The notes: generated from the letters alone by a model not told the origin. Positions 26,476-36,459 are shown, counted from the stretch's first letter. The stretch is DNA of 48,414 bases from Ignavibacterium sp. (GCA_020354005.1 CP070637.1:1625001-1673414); one strand, 5' to 3'. Made by a program: numbers and translations.

Positions 26476-28023
26476 TTGCTGATGAAAAATAAGGTAGTCA
26501 TATCTATTGCTAAAGCAACCGTACTTCTAACATTATTAACTATTCTAAGTAAGTTTATTGGATTAGTTAGGGAGATGATATATGCAAGAAATTTCGGTTT
26601 AACCTCTCAGTTTGATTTATTTCTGGTAAGTGCTGTGATTCCCATTGTTATAAATACATCAGTAATATATTTAGGGCAACATTATTTTATACCTGCATAC
26701 AACCGTGTTAAATCTACTTCTGATGATGAAGCGATAAAGTTTTTCTCTACAACATTTTGGAGTTTCATTCTTGGTGGAGTGTTGCTTGCGTTCATATTAT
26801 TCATTTTTTCAGGTACAATCATTAATATTTTCTTATCCTCGCAATCATTAGAATATAGGGAGATTGGTACAGAAATATTTTTATTGTTTCTACTTACAAT
26901 ACCTATAAATGCTGGAATGTTCATAATAATTGCTTATCAGCAAGCTAATTTTCATTTTATATATCCGGCAGTAACCCAGATTATAATGAATTTAGTGTTG
27001 ATTGTAATAATTATAGCATTTACAAATGTCTTTCAAATATTTGTACTTCCTTTGGCATTTTTAATCTCTTATGTTTCTGCGTTTGTTATTATGTTCTTTC
27101 CAGTGAGGAAGTTTATTAAATTAAATTTTAATTCAATATTTAAATTCCGGAAAAATGAGTCGAATTTAAGTACTGTTGGGGCACTCATAATTATAGAAGG
27201 ATTATCACTTTCCTATATACTTGTGGATAGATATTTCTTCGGTGAAATTCCTTCGGGAAGTATTGCAGCTTTAAATTATGCGATTATAATATTCACACTC
27301 CCTGTGTCGATATTCTCAATCTCACTTATTACAACCTTCTTTTCCAAATTTTCAAAATTTTCAGTAAATAATAGACCCCAGCTAATTTTAGATTTCAAGA
27401 AAGCAGTAAAAGTAAATATTTATATCATGCTACCTGTTAGTATAGTGTTAATTTTTGGCGGTGATTTTTTTATTGAAATATTTTATAAGAGAGGTAAATT
27501 CACGGCTGCCAATACTATCCTAACACATAGTGTTCTTCAATATTATGTTATTAGTTTGGTGTTTTATTCCTCTTACTTAGTAATTGTTAAACTGTTGTAT
27601 AGCGTTAATAAGTATAAACACGTACTGATTATTTCTGTATTAGCATTTCTATTAAAAGTCATATTAAACTTTTCACTAGTAAACACATTGCAACAGGAAG
27701 GCCTTGCTTTATCTACTTCGCTTGTTTATGTATTTTTATTTCTTACTGGCTCATTCCTAGTAATAAAAGTTTTAAATATGAAGAACAGGTATTTCCATTT
27801 TATTGATATACTATATTTTTTAGTCAATGCTGCTGTATCATACTTAGTGAGCTATACTTTCCTGAATCTATATGGAGGGCTTGGAATTATTACTGAGATT
27901 ACTTCAATAGTTCTTTTTTTAAGTATATATATTATTAATTCAAAACTTTTAAATGATGAAGAGTGTGGAATGATTGCAAATTCGGTTGATTTATTATTGC
28001 GAAAGGTTAAAAGGCAGGCTTGA
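26476..28023 (+). CDS. MurJ/MviN-type lipid-linked oligosaccharide flippase
   Basis: A 515-aa integral membrane protein with about 14 helices. The N-terminus (LLTILSKFIGLVREMIYARN, FGLTSQFDLFLVSAVIP) carries the GxVRE/R and DxF signature of MviN/MurJ-family MOP exporters. The position in a polysaccharide cluster, where a Wzx flippase would be expected, suggests that it flips the lipid-linked repeat unit rather than lipid II; a true MurJ may exist elsewhere. The track-length start is TTG at 26476; ATG at 26482 is an equally good start. About 150 bases without a gene follow. Confidence 0.85.
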   Translation: MLMKNKVVISIAKATVLLTLLTILSKFIGLVREMIYARNFGLTSQFDLFLVSAVIPIVINTSVIYLGQHYFIPAYNRVKSTSDDEAIKFFSTTFWSFILGGVLLAFILFIFSGTIINIFLSSQSLEYREIGTEIFLLFLLTIPINAGMFIIIAYQQANFHFIYPAVTQIIMNLVLIVIIIAFTNVFQIFVLPLAFLISYVSAFVIMFFPVRKFIKLNFNSIFKFRKNESNLSTVGALIIIEGLSLSYILVDRYFFGEIPSGSIAALNYAIIIFTLPVSIFSISLITTFFSKFSKFSVNNRPQLILDFKKAVKVNIYIMLPVSIVLIFGGDFFIEIFYKRGKFTAANTILTHSVLQYYVISLVFYSSYLVIVKLLYSVNKYKHVLIISVLAFLLKVILNFSLVNTLQQEGLALSTSLVYVFLFLTGSFLVIKVLNMKNRYFHFIDILYFLVNAAVSYLVSYTFLNLYGGLGIITEITSIVLFLSIYIINSKLLNDEECGMIANSVDLLLRKVKRQA

Positions 28024-28173
28024 TATTATAATGATGATCAAAATATAAAAAGCAATAATGTATAAGGGTTTTTACTGAAATATTTAGTCGACAAAATTTT
28101 TACTATAATGCATTATCAGTTATTAATTAGGATTCTATATTTACCTGACATCATTTTGTTAATCTTTTAATTA

Positions 28174-29361
28174 ATGAGAAGCTTGCTTACAAACATAACA
28201 GCAAATCACATTTCGGAGTCTGAACCGAAAATAAGTAGGTATAGATTTACATTTTTATTAAATAGAATTCCTATACTACAAAAATTATTAAATATAGCAG
28301 TCTATCCATTGTTTTTTCTAGTAAGACTGTTGCGTAAGTTCCGCCGTGAAGAAGGAAAGAGCATTGTAATTGTATCGCTGCATCGCTTGGGCGATACAGT
28401 TTTCACAATTCCTGCGATTAAAGAGATTATTAAACATTACGATAGGGATATTTACATAGTCTGTTCTAAACAGAGTGAATTAATATACAGTTATGTATTT
28501 CCCGAATTAAATTATAGAATATTGTGCAAAAATGATTTCATCTTGGACGGAAGATTATCAAAAGGAAAAACACGCAAACTTTTTAACAACCTTAAACCAA
28601 AAACTATATTCGATCTAACACGATCTGTACAATCCGCATTTCTTATCTTCAATTCGCCAGCAAGAGAATTAATTGGTGCAAATGATGAACATTTCAGGGC
28701 AATTTATACCAATTTTACAACCATCAGAAAAACTCCTCATCTCGTTGATGCTTACCTTGATGTAGTAAATACTAAGTTTAAGATTGAAAATGATAAAGGG
28801 ATAAAAGAGTTTAAAACGAATTTTAATAAAGACGGAAAAATACTTATTCACCCCTTTGGCGGCTGGGCTGCAAAGGAATGGGAATTGGATAAATTTATTC
28901 TTCTTGCAGAAAAATTACATTTGGAATATAGCGTTGAAATTATTGTACCTCCTAATTCAATTAACTCGCAAGCAAAGCTGGGAGTTGATATTCAGGAAAT
29001 TCCAATTTCAGAAACAAATTCAATAACTGATTTGATTGATAAGATTAAAGAGTGTTCTCTTTTCATCGGTAACGATACAGGTCCTCTCTATATAGCAAGT
29101 ATGGTGGGTAAACCCACATTTACAATTTATGGTCCAACAAATCCTGATTATTCAATTCCGTTCGGTGATAATCATAAATTTATAAGTAAAATAATAGGAT
29201 GTTCTCCTGAAAAAAATAAACAATATTGTTTTACTCATGCAGGTCGTGTGGGGTGTCCTGCATTTAAGTGTATGGAATTGCTGGATGTGGATGAAGTTTA
29301 TAACAAACTACTTCCATTCATTCAAAAGCATTGCAATAAAAAATTTATGAATTTAGCATAG
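28174..29361 (+). CDS. Glycosyltransferase family 9 (heptosyltransferase-like)
   Basis: A 395-aa GT-B glycosyltransferase. After a basic/hydrophobic N-terminal stretch (~70 aa) the GT9 core starts with IVIVSLHRLGDTVFTIPAIK, has NSPARELIGAND, HPFGGWAAKEW and the C-terminal donor-site segment SLFIGNDTGPLYIASMVGKP followed by YGPTNP. GT9 enzymes usually transfer heptose or related sugars in the LPS core. The N-terminal 70 residues before the domain are longer than usual and could anchor it to the membrane. It is followed 15 bp later by a methyltransferase gene. Confidence 0.92.
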   Translation: MRSLLTNITANHISESEPKISRYRFTFLLNRIPILQKLLNIAVYPLFFLVRLLRKFRREEGKSIVIVSLHRLGDTVFTIPAIKEIIKHYDRDIYIVCSKQSELIYSYVFPELNYRILCKNDFILDGRLSKGKTRKLFNNLKPKTIFDLTRSVQSAFLIFNSPARELIGANDEHFRAIYTNFTTIRKTPHLVDAYLDVVNTKFKIENDKGIKEFKTNFNKDGKILIHPFGGWAAKEWELDKFILLAEKLHLEYSVEIIVPPNSINSQAKLGVDIQEIPISETNSITDLIDKIKECSLFIGNDTGPLYIASMVGKPTFTIYGPTNPDYSIPFGDNHKFISKIIGCSPEKNKQYCFTHAGRVGCPAFKCMELLDVDEVYNKLLPFIQKHCNKKFMNLA

Positions 29362-29376
29362 TGTAAAAAAATTGTT

Positions 29377-30024
29377 ATGAAAGAGAAGCTTAAAAAATTA
29401 TCGCCTGCATGGCTATGGAATGTTTTAAGGGCTATTAATAGATTCAGACTGGTTATTATTTACAGATACTGGGGAAGACCTTTAACGATTGCAGAATCAT
29501 CTAAAGCCAGAAACAGGAGAATTAGAGAAGGATTCTTTGATAATTATTGCACCGGAAAAGGATTGGATATTGGTTTTGGAGGGGACTTAATATCTGAAAA
29601 TGCCGAGGGATTTGATTTTGAACATGGAGATGGACAAGTGCTTAAAGGTATAGACGATGAATCATACGATTTTGTCTATTCATCGCATACCATCGAGCAT
29701 TTACCGAACCCATCAGAAGCTATAAAGAATTGGTTCAGAGTACTAAAACCCGGTGGATATTTAATTATTTATTTACCGCACAGAGATTTATATGAGAAAA
29801 AGAAATCCTTACCATCCCGATTCAATCCTACTCATCTACATTATTTTTTACTTGATCAAGATGAAGAACCACATACTATTGGAATAGTCCCGTTAATCGA
29901 AAGAATAATAAAGGGATATGATATTATATATGCTAAAGAATGTAGTGAAGGACATACTATTACTGATCCTTTAATACACAGTGACGGAGAATATTCTATA
30001 GAAGTTGTTGTAAAGAAAAAATAA
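29377..30024 (+). CDS. Class I SAM-dependent methyltransferase (glycan cluster)
   Basis: A 215-aa Methyltransf_11-like protein. After an amphipathic N-terminus come GKGLDIGFGGDLISENAEG (motif I), FDFEHGDGQVLKGI, DFVYSSHTIEHLPNPSEAI and NWFRVLKPGGYLIIYLPH. The substrate is not known; in this context it may modify a sugar or a terminal residue. The next gene starts 19 bp downstream. Confidence 0.88.
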   Translation: MKEKLKKLSPAWLWNVLRAINRFRLVIIYRYWGRPLTIAESSKARNRRIREGFFDNYCTGKGLDIGFGGDLISENAEGFDFEHGDGQVLKGIDDESYDFVYSSHTIEHLPNPSEAIKNWFRVLKPGGYLIIYLPHRDLYEKKKSLPSRFNPTHLHYFLLDQDEEPHTIGIVPLIERIIKGYDIIYAKECSEGHTITDPLIHSDGEYSIEVVVKKK

Positions 30025-30043
30025 TGTATTCGATAAAAAATTA

Positions 30044-31453
30044 ATGATAGCAATTCAGAAATCTAGAACGAGTGAAATCATATTGCTTATTGTAGCAGCT
30101 GCTGGTACATCTATATTATTTGTTGAGTTTCTTTGGATGGCTGTATTGGCATTGGTTTTTTTAATTATTCTTTTACGTTATCAAAAGGACTTTTTTATAA
30201 TCTTCAGTTTCTTTACACTTATGACAATCACTACAGGATTAAGTGCATCACTTCGTTTATTAGTGCAATTGATAAATATATTTCTTGTGTTCTATTTCTT
30301 TCTCAGAATTTATCAACTAGATCACAAAAACTATCCTAAAATTCCAAAATCAATTATGCTTCTTGTATTGCTAATTATATCCTCAATGATAGTATCAACT
30401 TTATTCTCTGATTATCGGGGAATATGAATGATACAAATCCTAAGAACAAGTTTATTTTTTTTAATAATATATCTTTTTTATTCGCTCATTGAAAATGAGA
30501 GGGAATTGAAGCTGTATATATTTGTCTTTGTAATAACTGCAATTTCTCTTTTCTTCCTTGTTCTTTATCTTTTTTATTCTGCAAACTTTGATGTAATACA
30601 ATTTCAACAATATTTATTAATTGATGAGGATAAAAACTATATTCATAAAAATACTCTTGGTGCATTGTTTGTTATGACAGTCTCGATAATTCTGGCATAT
30701 TATTTTAGTCAATCGAATAGTATTCGTAAGCGGACGATTGAATTGACCATTATTTTATTAATTATTGGATTGGTCATTACAAATGCAAGAGCCGCAATAT
30801 TTTCTTTAGTGGTTAGTACAAGTTTTATTTTTTACGTATTAAATAAGAAATTACTTTACAGATTTTTAATTGGAATTGTAATTATTATACCCTTTCTATT
30901 TATTGAACCGATAAGTGATGTGATTGAATTATACTTCCGGTTGGATAGGGTATTTAGTGGTAGAGATGCAATTTTAAAAGCTACATATCAGATTATTACT
31001 GATAATCCAATATTCGGAACAGGCCCGGCAGCTGCAAAAATCGAAATGAGTAAAAACATTCCATTCTTGGCAGGGAGTAGTGATTGGATTTTTCTTAACC
31101 GGTATGTTGATACCATTGGGATGGGACATGCTCATAACTTTTATCTTTTTTTCCTTTCAGAACTTGGTATTTTAGGGCTCATTGCTTCTATCACAATTCC
31201 TGTTGTGTTTTTTAAAATTGGTTACAACACACTAAAGAAAATTCAAGCTTCAGAATATAAATATTTTACATTAGTAGTTGGATTAATTGCTGCTGGATTG
31301 GCTATTATAACAAGGGGAATATTTGAGTGGGGTGGTATTGTTAGTTACGGTATGATAGCAAAAGATTTGCCTTTTTGGTGGTGTTTTATAATTCTCATTT
31401 ATATTAATAAAAGATTTTCACTTATTAATAAAGAAACTAAGAGCTTACATTAG
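30044..31453 (+). pseudogene. Wzy/O-antigen-ligase-family polymerase, split by an in-frame TGA
   Basis: Two open frames in the same reading frame, 30044-30427 (127 aa) and 30428-31453 (341 aa), are separated only by a TGA at 30425-30427; the next codon is ATG. Both parts are rich in membrane helices (about four and eight). The second part has the O-antigen polymerase/ligase features RVFSGRDAILKATYQII, DNPIFGTGPAA and MGHAHNFYLFFLSELGILGL. Together the ~470 aa match the length of a Wzy or WaaL-type protein, which would polymerise the repeat unit made by this locus. Either it is a nonsense mutation, a sequence error, or the TGA-ATG junction allows re-initiation so that two halves assemble. TGA is used as a true stop elsewhere in the window. 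Confidence 0.75.
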
Positions 31454-32008
31454 AGTAAAAACAGTAATGAATTGTTTAATTGAACTTGACCGAAGTTAGA
31501 CAAAGTAGAGAGTAGTCTTGATTTCCTAAAATCCTATTGCTCCGATTTTATTATAATTACAAAAAATTCTGATTAAGATAGAAACAGTTTACACTTTATA
31601 ACTCAAGTAGTTAAAATGTAAAAAGTTAGATTAGCATTTTTCTTTATATATTACCTTCCATATATAATTATCTATCTATCTTCAATTAATTTAAGATTTG
31701 ATTAAATAATTTTGTGAGCCCAGAGTTAATACTATGCAAAAAACAGAAGTTGATTGCGAGTTCTATATTCCAATAGTGTTCGACATTATACTAAAGTATT
31801 TTGCAAAACACTCATGTAGTATTTTGAAACAATCCGGTATTGATAATAAATGTTTTAAAGGATTACTTCATGCAATTTTAGTAAAAATGTTTGTTATCAT
31901 TATTATTAATGGTTCTTTTATTATAAAATTTCAAATTGAAAGTTAAAAATGCATATTCCTTTATAATATTTTTTTAGAGTATTGAATTGTAAAGGATACT
32001 GAATTACT

Positions 32009-33124
32009 ATGAGAATATTATTACTAGCTGATCCATCCTCTGCTCACACAATTAAATGGGCAAATGGTTTACATGATAAGGGATTAGAAATTTCTATATT
32101 TGGATTATCATCTTATGAGGGTAAGCAATACAAAGTCGCTGTAAAAATTGATACATTCCCTTTCCCTCAGTTTATCAAGCTACGAACTGATGGAAGTTTG
32201 TTGAAAATTTTCTATTTATTGGCATTACCCAGATTAAAGAAAAAAATTAAAAAATTTGAACCTGATATTATCCATGCACACTCAGCGTCAAGCTATGGCC
32301 TCCTTGGAGCTTTGAGTGGCTTTCATCCATTTGCGTTATCTGTATGGGGAACGGACATTTATAACTTTCCACAAAAATCAGACCTATTAAAACAATTAGT
32401 AATATATAATCTAAAAAAATCTGATATGTTATTTTCAACAAGCAAAATAATGGCTGAAGAAACAAAAAAATACACAAACAAAAAGGTTAACGTAATCCCT
32501 TTTGGAATTGATACTGAGATTTTTAAACCAAAGGAAACCAGAAACTACTATTCAGACAATGATGTCGTTATAGGCACAATAAAATCAGTGGAAAAAAAGT
32601 ATGGGACCGAATATTTGGTTAGTGCATTTAAAAGAGTTAAGGAGAACCATCCGGACCTACCTCTAAAATTATTGATTGTGGGTGGAGGTTCAATGATTAG
32701 CAATATAAAAACATTAGTTAATAAAATTGGAATTGCATCGGATGTTAAAATAACAGGTTTTGTGAGTTATGATAAAATTCCTGATTATCATAGAATGTTA
32801 GATATATATGTTGCTGTTTCAACTGAAGAAAGTGAAAGTTTTGGTGTTGCTATTCTTGAAGCATCTTCTTGTGAGAATCCTGTTATTGTTTCAGATGTTG
32901 GGGGATTGCCGGAGGTTGTTGATAATAATATTACTGGTTTCATAATTCCCAAGTCTAATGTTGAAGTATTGGTTGAAAAAATAGAACTATTACTTGATGA
33001 CGAAATTAGGAAGAAGTTTGGAAAAGCTGGGAGGACAAGAGTTAAAAAATTCTTCAACTGGGATGAAAATGTTATGCAAATGATAAAAAGTTACAAGGAA
33101 ATTTTAAGCCAGAAAACCACTTGA
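32009..33124 (+). CDS. Glycosyltransferase family 4
   Basis: A 371-aa GT-B enzyme. It has HTIKWANGLHDKG at the N-terminus, PDIIHAHSASSYGLLGALSG, SVWGTDIYNFP, VIPFGIDTEIFKP, the nucleotide-sugar site EESESFGVAILEASSCENPV followed by VSDVGGLPEVVDNNITGF and a final FFNWDENV. Normal GT4 length. The donor sugar is not deducible. It is preceded by about 550 bases without a recognisable gene (31454-32008), which contain only a weak 70-codon open frame. Confidence 0.93.
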   Translation: MRILLLADPSSAHTIKWANGLHDKGLEISIFGLSSYEGKQYKVAVKIDTFPFPQFIKLRTDGSLLKIFYLLALPRLKKKIKKFEPDIIHAHSASSYGLLGALSGFHPFALSVWGTDIYNFPQKSDLLKQLVIYNLKKSDMLFSTSKIMAEETKKYTNKKVNVIPFGIDTEIFKPKETRNYYSDNDVVIGTIKSVEKKYGTEYLVSAFKRVKENHPDLPLKLLIVGGGSMISNIKTLVNKIGIASDVKITGFVSYDKIPDYHRMLDIYVAVSTEESESFGVAILEASSCENPVIVSDVGGLPEVVDNNITGFIIPKSNVEVLVEKIELLLDDEIRKKFGKAGRTRVKKFFNWDENVMQMIKSYKEILSQKTT

Positions 33125-33126
33125 TT

Positions 33127-33246
33127 ATGATAATAGCCGTTTCTGAAAATGACTTTGTTAAAATTATTGAATTGAAATTTAATTCTTTTAGTAAAAACCA
33201 TTTTACTACTGCTTTTTATCAGAATATTATTAACAGTGGTTTCTAG
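33127..33246 (+). pseudogene. Possible remnant of a GNAT-type acetyltransferase N-terminus
   Basis: A 39-codon open frame starting 2 bp after the GT4 stop reads SENDFVKIIELKFNSFSKNH and ends at TAG 33244. The pattern (D near the start, a helix with IxxL, FxxS/N, then F-Y) resembles the first helices of GNAT acetyltransferases, without anything of the acetyl-CoA-binding core; no continuation was seen in the other frames nearby. It could also be a chance frame. Confidence 0.3.
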
Positions 33247-33405
33247 AGTAATACAGCATTCCTAATGATCTTAAATCTGCCGTAAACATTTATTAATAAT
33301 ACTTTATTATTGGGTATGTAGATATTGCAATTAATTTGAGTTTATACTTTAAGTAAGTTTAATCATTCTTTAGTTAAATAAAATTAAATACCGGAAATCT
33401 CAACA

Positions 33406-34413
33406 ATGAATAATTATCCGCAAATACCTCTTGTTACGGTCATTATTCCCTGTAGAAATGAATCTGATTATATAGAAGATTCGGTTACATCTATTCTTAA
33501 TCAGAAAGATTTGCCCGGGGGAAGTGAGATTATAGTTGTTGATGGTTTTAGCGATGATGGAACAAGGGAGTTATTAGCTGAATTACAAATGGATTTTCCA
33601 AATTTAAAGGTTATTGAGAATCCTAAACGAACTACACCTTTTGCTTTAAATCTTGGTATTCAGGATGCTAATGGTGAATTTATTTGTATAATGGGAGCCC
33701 ATTCAGAATATGCAGATGATTACTTATCAACATCACTCAAATTGATGGAGAAATATCCTGAAGCTTCTTGTGTTGGTGGACCTATTATAAGCAGGGGTAA
33801 AAACGATTTTGGCAAAGCCGTCGCTTGCGCTATGTCTAGTTCCATAGGTGTAGGTAATGCCAAGCACCGATTTCCTGATTATGAAGGATATGCTGAAATG
33901 GCATGTTTTCCTTTTTTTAGAAAAGAAGTGTTTTCTGAAATTGGATTATATGATGAATCATTAATTAGAAACCAGGATGATGAATTTTGTTCCAGACTAA
34001 CAAGCAAAGGGGGGAAAGTATTTATATCACCCAAAGTTAAAAGTGTTTATTATGTTAAGGAGACACCATACAAATTATTTAAACAATACTTTTACTATGG
34101 ATTATACAAACCGCTCGCTTTAATTAAAGTTAAGGGTAAAATCATAATAAGACATATAGTTCCTTTCATATTTGTAATATATCTTTTATCACTACCAGTG
34201 GCATATATATTTCCTTTTTGGTTACTTCCTGTCGTTGTCTATATCTTAATCATTATATGGAACGCTATAAACTCAAAGTTAAATGTAAAAAGTAAATTCT
34301 ATCTAGTTATTGTGTATCCGTTAATTCATATTGCTTATGGCGTTGGGTTTATTTTTGGCATGTTTAAATTAATTAAATACAATTGGTTCTCACCTGCAGT
34401 GAGTAAAAACTAG
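33406..34413 (+). CDS. Glycosyltransferase family 2, ExoA-like
   Basis: A 335-aa GT-A enzyme. The N-terminal domain shows VTVIIPCRNESDYIEDSV, EIIVVDGFSDDGTRELL, APFALNLG-like (TTPFALNLGIQDANGEF), IMGAHSEYADDYL (in place of a DxD) and NQDDEFCSRL near residue 195. Three hydrophobic segments follow in the C-terminal third (~245-330), anchoring it to the membrane. This layout resembles ExoA/succinoglycan-type transferases. About 280 bases (33125-33405) precede it, holding only the GNAT-like fragment; about 209 bases follow, with no gene. Confidence 0.93.
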   Translation: MNNYPQIPLVTVIIPCRNESDYIEDSVTSILNQKDLPGGSEIIVVDGFSDDGTRELLAELQMDFPNLKVIENPKRTTPFALNLGIQDANGEFICIMGAHSEYADDYLSTSLKLMEKYPEASCVGGPIISRGKNDFGKAVACAMSSSIGVGNAKHRFPDYEGYAEMACFPFFRKEVFSEIGLYDESLIRNQDDEFCSRLTSKGGKVFISPKVKSVYYVKETPYKLFKQYFYYGLYKPLALIKVKGKIIIRHIVPFIFVIYLLSLPVAYIFPFWLLPVVVYILIIIWNAINSKLNVKSKFYLVIVYPLIHIAYGVGFIFGMFKLIKYNWFSPAVSKN

Positions 34414-34552
34414 TATCGCTTTTTCACTGAGGATAGATGCTGTTATTGATAGAGTTATATTAATAATTAAAACATCACTAATAGTAATAATTTTTATATT
34501 TTAATATCACTCCATTGCATATTAGAAAATTAGAATATTATTAGTTTTTTAC

Positions 34553-34560
34553 TATTTTTG
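34553..34560 (+). promoter_or_regulatory. Possible -7 element before the DegT aminotransferase
   Basis: TATTTTTG fits TAnnTTTG and lies 62 bp before the aminotransferase ATG. There is no TTTG at the expected spacing. The 209-bp gap (34414-34622) contains nothing else recognisable. Confidence 0.25.
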
Positions 34561-34622
34561 CTATTAGGTTATTTGGAATATTGCTTTCAATGTTGTTATT
34601 TTCACTATAAAATTTACAGTGT

Positions 34623-35783
34623 ATGAAAAACGATTTTCTCTTGTTCCATAAGCCGTTTATTTCCGAAGATGAAGTAAACGAGATTGTAGATACTGTCCGA
34701 TCTGGTTGGATAAGTATGGGGCCAAAAACAATTCGATTCGAAAACAATTTTAGTGAATACATTGGTGTTAGTAAATCAGTCGCTGTAAGTTCCTGGACAG
34801 CAGCGGGACATCTCACCCTCGAAGCTTTTGGAATAAAACCGGAAGATGAAGTAATCGTTCCGACAATGACGTTTCCGGCTACGGCAGAGATTGTTTGCTA
34901 TTTCGGTGCAAAACCGGTAATTGTTGATGTGGATGAAGATACACTTAATATATCACTGGAAGCAGTTGAAAAAGCTATAACACCTAAAACTAAAGTTATT
35001 ATCCCTGTTCATTATGCAGGACAACCTTGTGATCTTGATGAAATTCATGATATATCAAGAAAGCATGGAATAAAAGTTCTTGAGGATGCTGCTCACGCAC
35101 TTCCAGCTGATTATAAAGGTAAAAGAATCGGGACGATTTCTGATGTAACCTGTTTCAGCTTTTATGCAACCAAAACTTTATCTACTGGCGAAGGAGGGAT
35201 GATCTGCACTAATGATGAAGAAATAGCAGAGAGATGTAAAATTATGCGACTTCATGGAATTAATAGAGACGCCTGGAAAAGATACACTGAATCAGGTTCA
35301 TGGTATTATGAAGTAGTTGCTCCCGGATATAAATATAATTTTACTGACCTTCAGGCATCTTTAGGTTTACCTCAGCTTAAAAAAGTTGATACAATGTGGG
35401 ACTCCAGAAAAAAAATTGCAGCGAGGTACACTCAAGCTCTTAAAGACTTAGATTCTATTCAACTTCACACAATAAAACCAGACAGAGATTCTTCGTGGCA
35501 CCTTTTCCCAATCAGGCTTCATCTTGATAGATTAACGAAGAACAGAGCACAGCTTATAAATGAATTAAGAGAGAAAAATGTTGGCGTCGGTGTTCATTTT
35601 ATGCCTGTTCACCAGCATTTATACTACAGTGAAACATTTAATATTTCTGATGATGATTATCCGGTTGCTTCAGCGGTATTTCCAAGGTTAATGTCCTTAC
35701 CGATATATCCGGGTATGACAGATGAAAATGTTGACAGAGTTATTGATGTAATTATAGATACTTTGAATAAATTTAAGAAGTAA
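34623..35783 (+). CDS. DegT/DnrJ/EryC1-family sugar aminotransferase
   Basis: A 386-aa PLP enzyme that aminates keto-sugar nucleotides to make amino sugars. Signatures: KPFISEDEVNEIVDTVRSGW, SSWTAAGHLTLEAFGIKPED, TFPATAEIVCYFGAKPVIVD, VHYAGQPCDLDEI, EDAAHALPADYKG and the internal aldimine in FSFYATKTLSTGEGG (Lys184), then YNFTDLQASLGLPQL and GVHFMPVHQH. The pattern fits ArnB/PglE/perosamine-synthase-like members; the exact sugar cannot be read. It precedes the initiating sugar transferase by 13 bp. Confidence 0.94.
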   Translation: MKNDFLLFHKPFISEDEVNEIVDTVRSGWISMGPKTIRFENNFSEYIGVSKSVAVSSWTAAGHLTLEAFGIKPEDEVIVPTMTFPATAEIVCYFGAKPVIVDVDEDTLNISLEAVEKAITPKTKVIIPVHYAGQPCDLDEIHDISRKHGIKVLEDAAHALPADYKGKRIGTISDVTCFSFYATKTLSTGEGGMICTNDEEIAERCKIMRLHGINRDAWKRYTESGSWYYEVVAPGYKYNFTDLQASLGLPQLKKVDTMWDSRKKIAARYTQALKDLDSIQLHTIKPDRDSSWHLFPIRLHLDRLTKNRAQLINELREKNVGVGVHFMPVHQHLYYSETFNISDDDYPVASAVFPRLMSLPIYPGMTDENVDRVIDVIIDTLNKFKK

Positions 35784-35796
35784 TCACTTCTTAAAA

Positions 35797-36372
35797 ATGG
35801 GAAAGCAAGGAAGTTTTATCAAACGGTTTACCGATATTATCTTCAGTATTTTATTACTGATTATATCGCTGCCTGTAATGCTCATTTCTGCGATAGCAAT
35901 TAAACTGGATTCTAAAGGTCCGGTTTTTTTTATACAGGAGCGTTCCGGCTTAAATGGTAAGCCCTTCAGAATGGTCAAGTTTAGGGGAATGGTATATAAT
36001 GCCCTTAAAGTTGGACCACCAATTACCCAGGAAAACGATTCCAGAATAACCCGCGTTGGTAAAATACTTAGAAGAACAAGCATAGATGAAATTCCACAAA
36101 TAATTAACGTACTAAAAGGTGAGATGAGCTTAATAGGTCCTAGACCAGAGATCATTCAGATTACGTCAAAGTTCACGCAAGAGCAAAGAAAAGTATTTAA
36201 TTTTAAGCCCGGCATAACAGGTTATTCGCAAATTAATGGAAGACAGAGATTATCACCCGGAGAGCGTGTTAAGATGGAGATTGAATATTACAGCAAGGCA
36301 AATTTCTGGAGTGATTTTATGATTGTTGGGTCAACTATTAAAGTTATACTTAACAACCAAGGAAATATCTAA
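35797..36372 (+). CDS. Monotopic phosphoglycosyl transferase (PglC/WcaJ-type initiating sugar transferase)
   Basis: Transfers the first sugar phosphate to undecaprenyl phosphate to start the repeat unit. The 191-aa protein is the minimal PglC-like form without the four-helix N-terminus of WbaP. It has a re-entrant hydrophobic helix (residues ~13-36), KGPVFFIQERSGLNGKPFRM, VKFRGM, the catalytic Asp-Glu pair in TSIDEIPQ (Asp97-Glu98), NVLKGEMSLIGPRPEI and KPGITGYSQINGR. It lies next to the DegT aminotransferase, an arrangement typical of bacillosamine-like sugars. Confidence 0.95.
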   Translation: MGKQGSFIKRFTDIIFSILLLIISLPVMLISAIAIKLDSKGPVFFIQERSGLNGKPFRMVKFRGMVYNALKVGPPITQENDSRITRVGKILRRTSIDEIPQIINVLKGEMSLIGPRPEIIQITSKFTQEQRKVFNFKPGITGYSQINGRQRLSPGERVKMEIEYYSKANFWSDFMIVGSTIKVILNNQGNI

Positions 36373-36459
36373 TAGAATTGATAGTTACAATAATTAGTTT
36401 TACGTCTTGGTCTTTTTATAAAGTGCTTTAATTCCTCCGGACTTTTATTAAAGATTATT

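Noticed and set aside
30425-30427. TGA recoded as Gly/Trp or selenocysteine
   Set aside because: TGA is used as a normal stop in the window (for example GT4 and ftsX), and no SECIS-like hairpin was noticed after this codon; mutation or error is simpler.
31734-31946. 70-codon + strand frame before GT4
   Set aside because: No recognised motif, no clear ribosome-binding site, and composition typical of AT-rich non-coding DNA.
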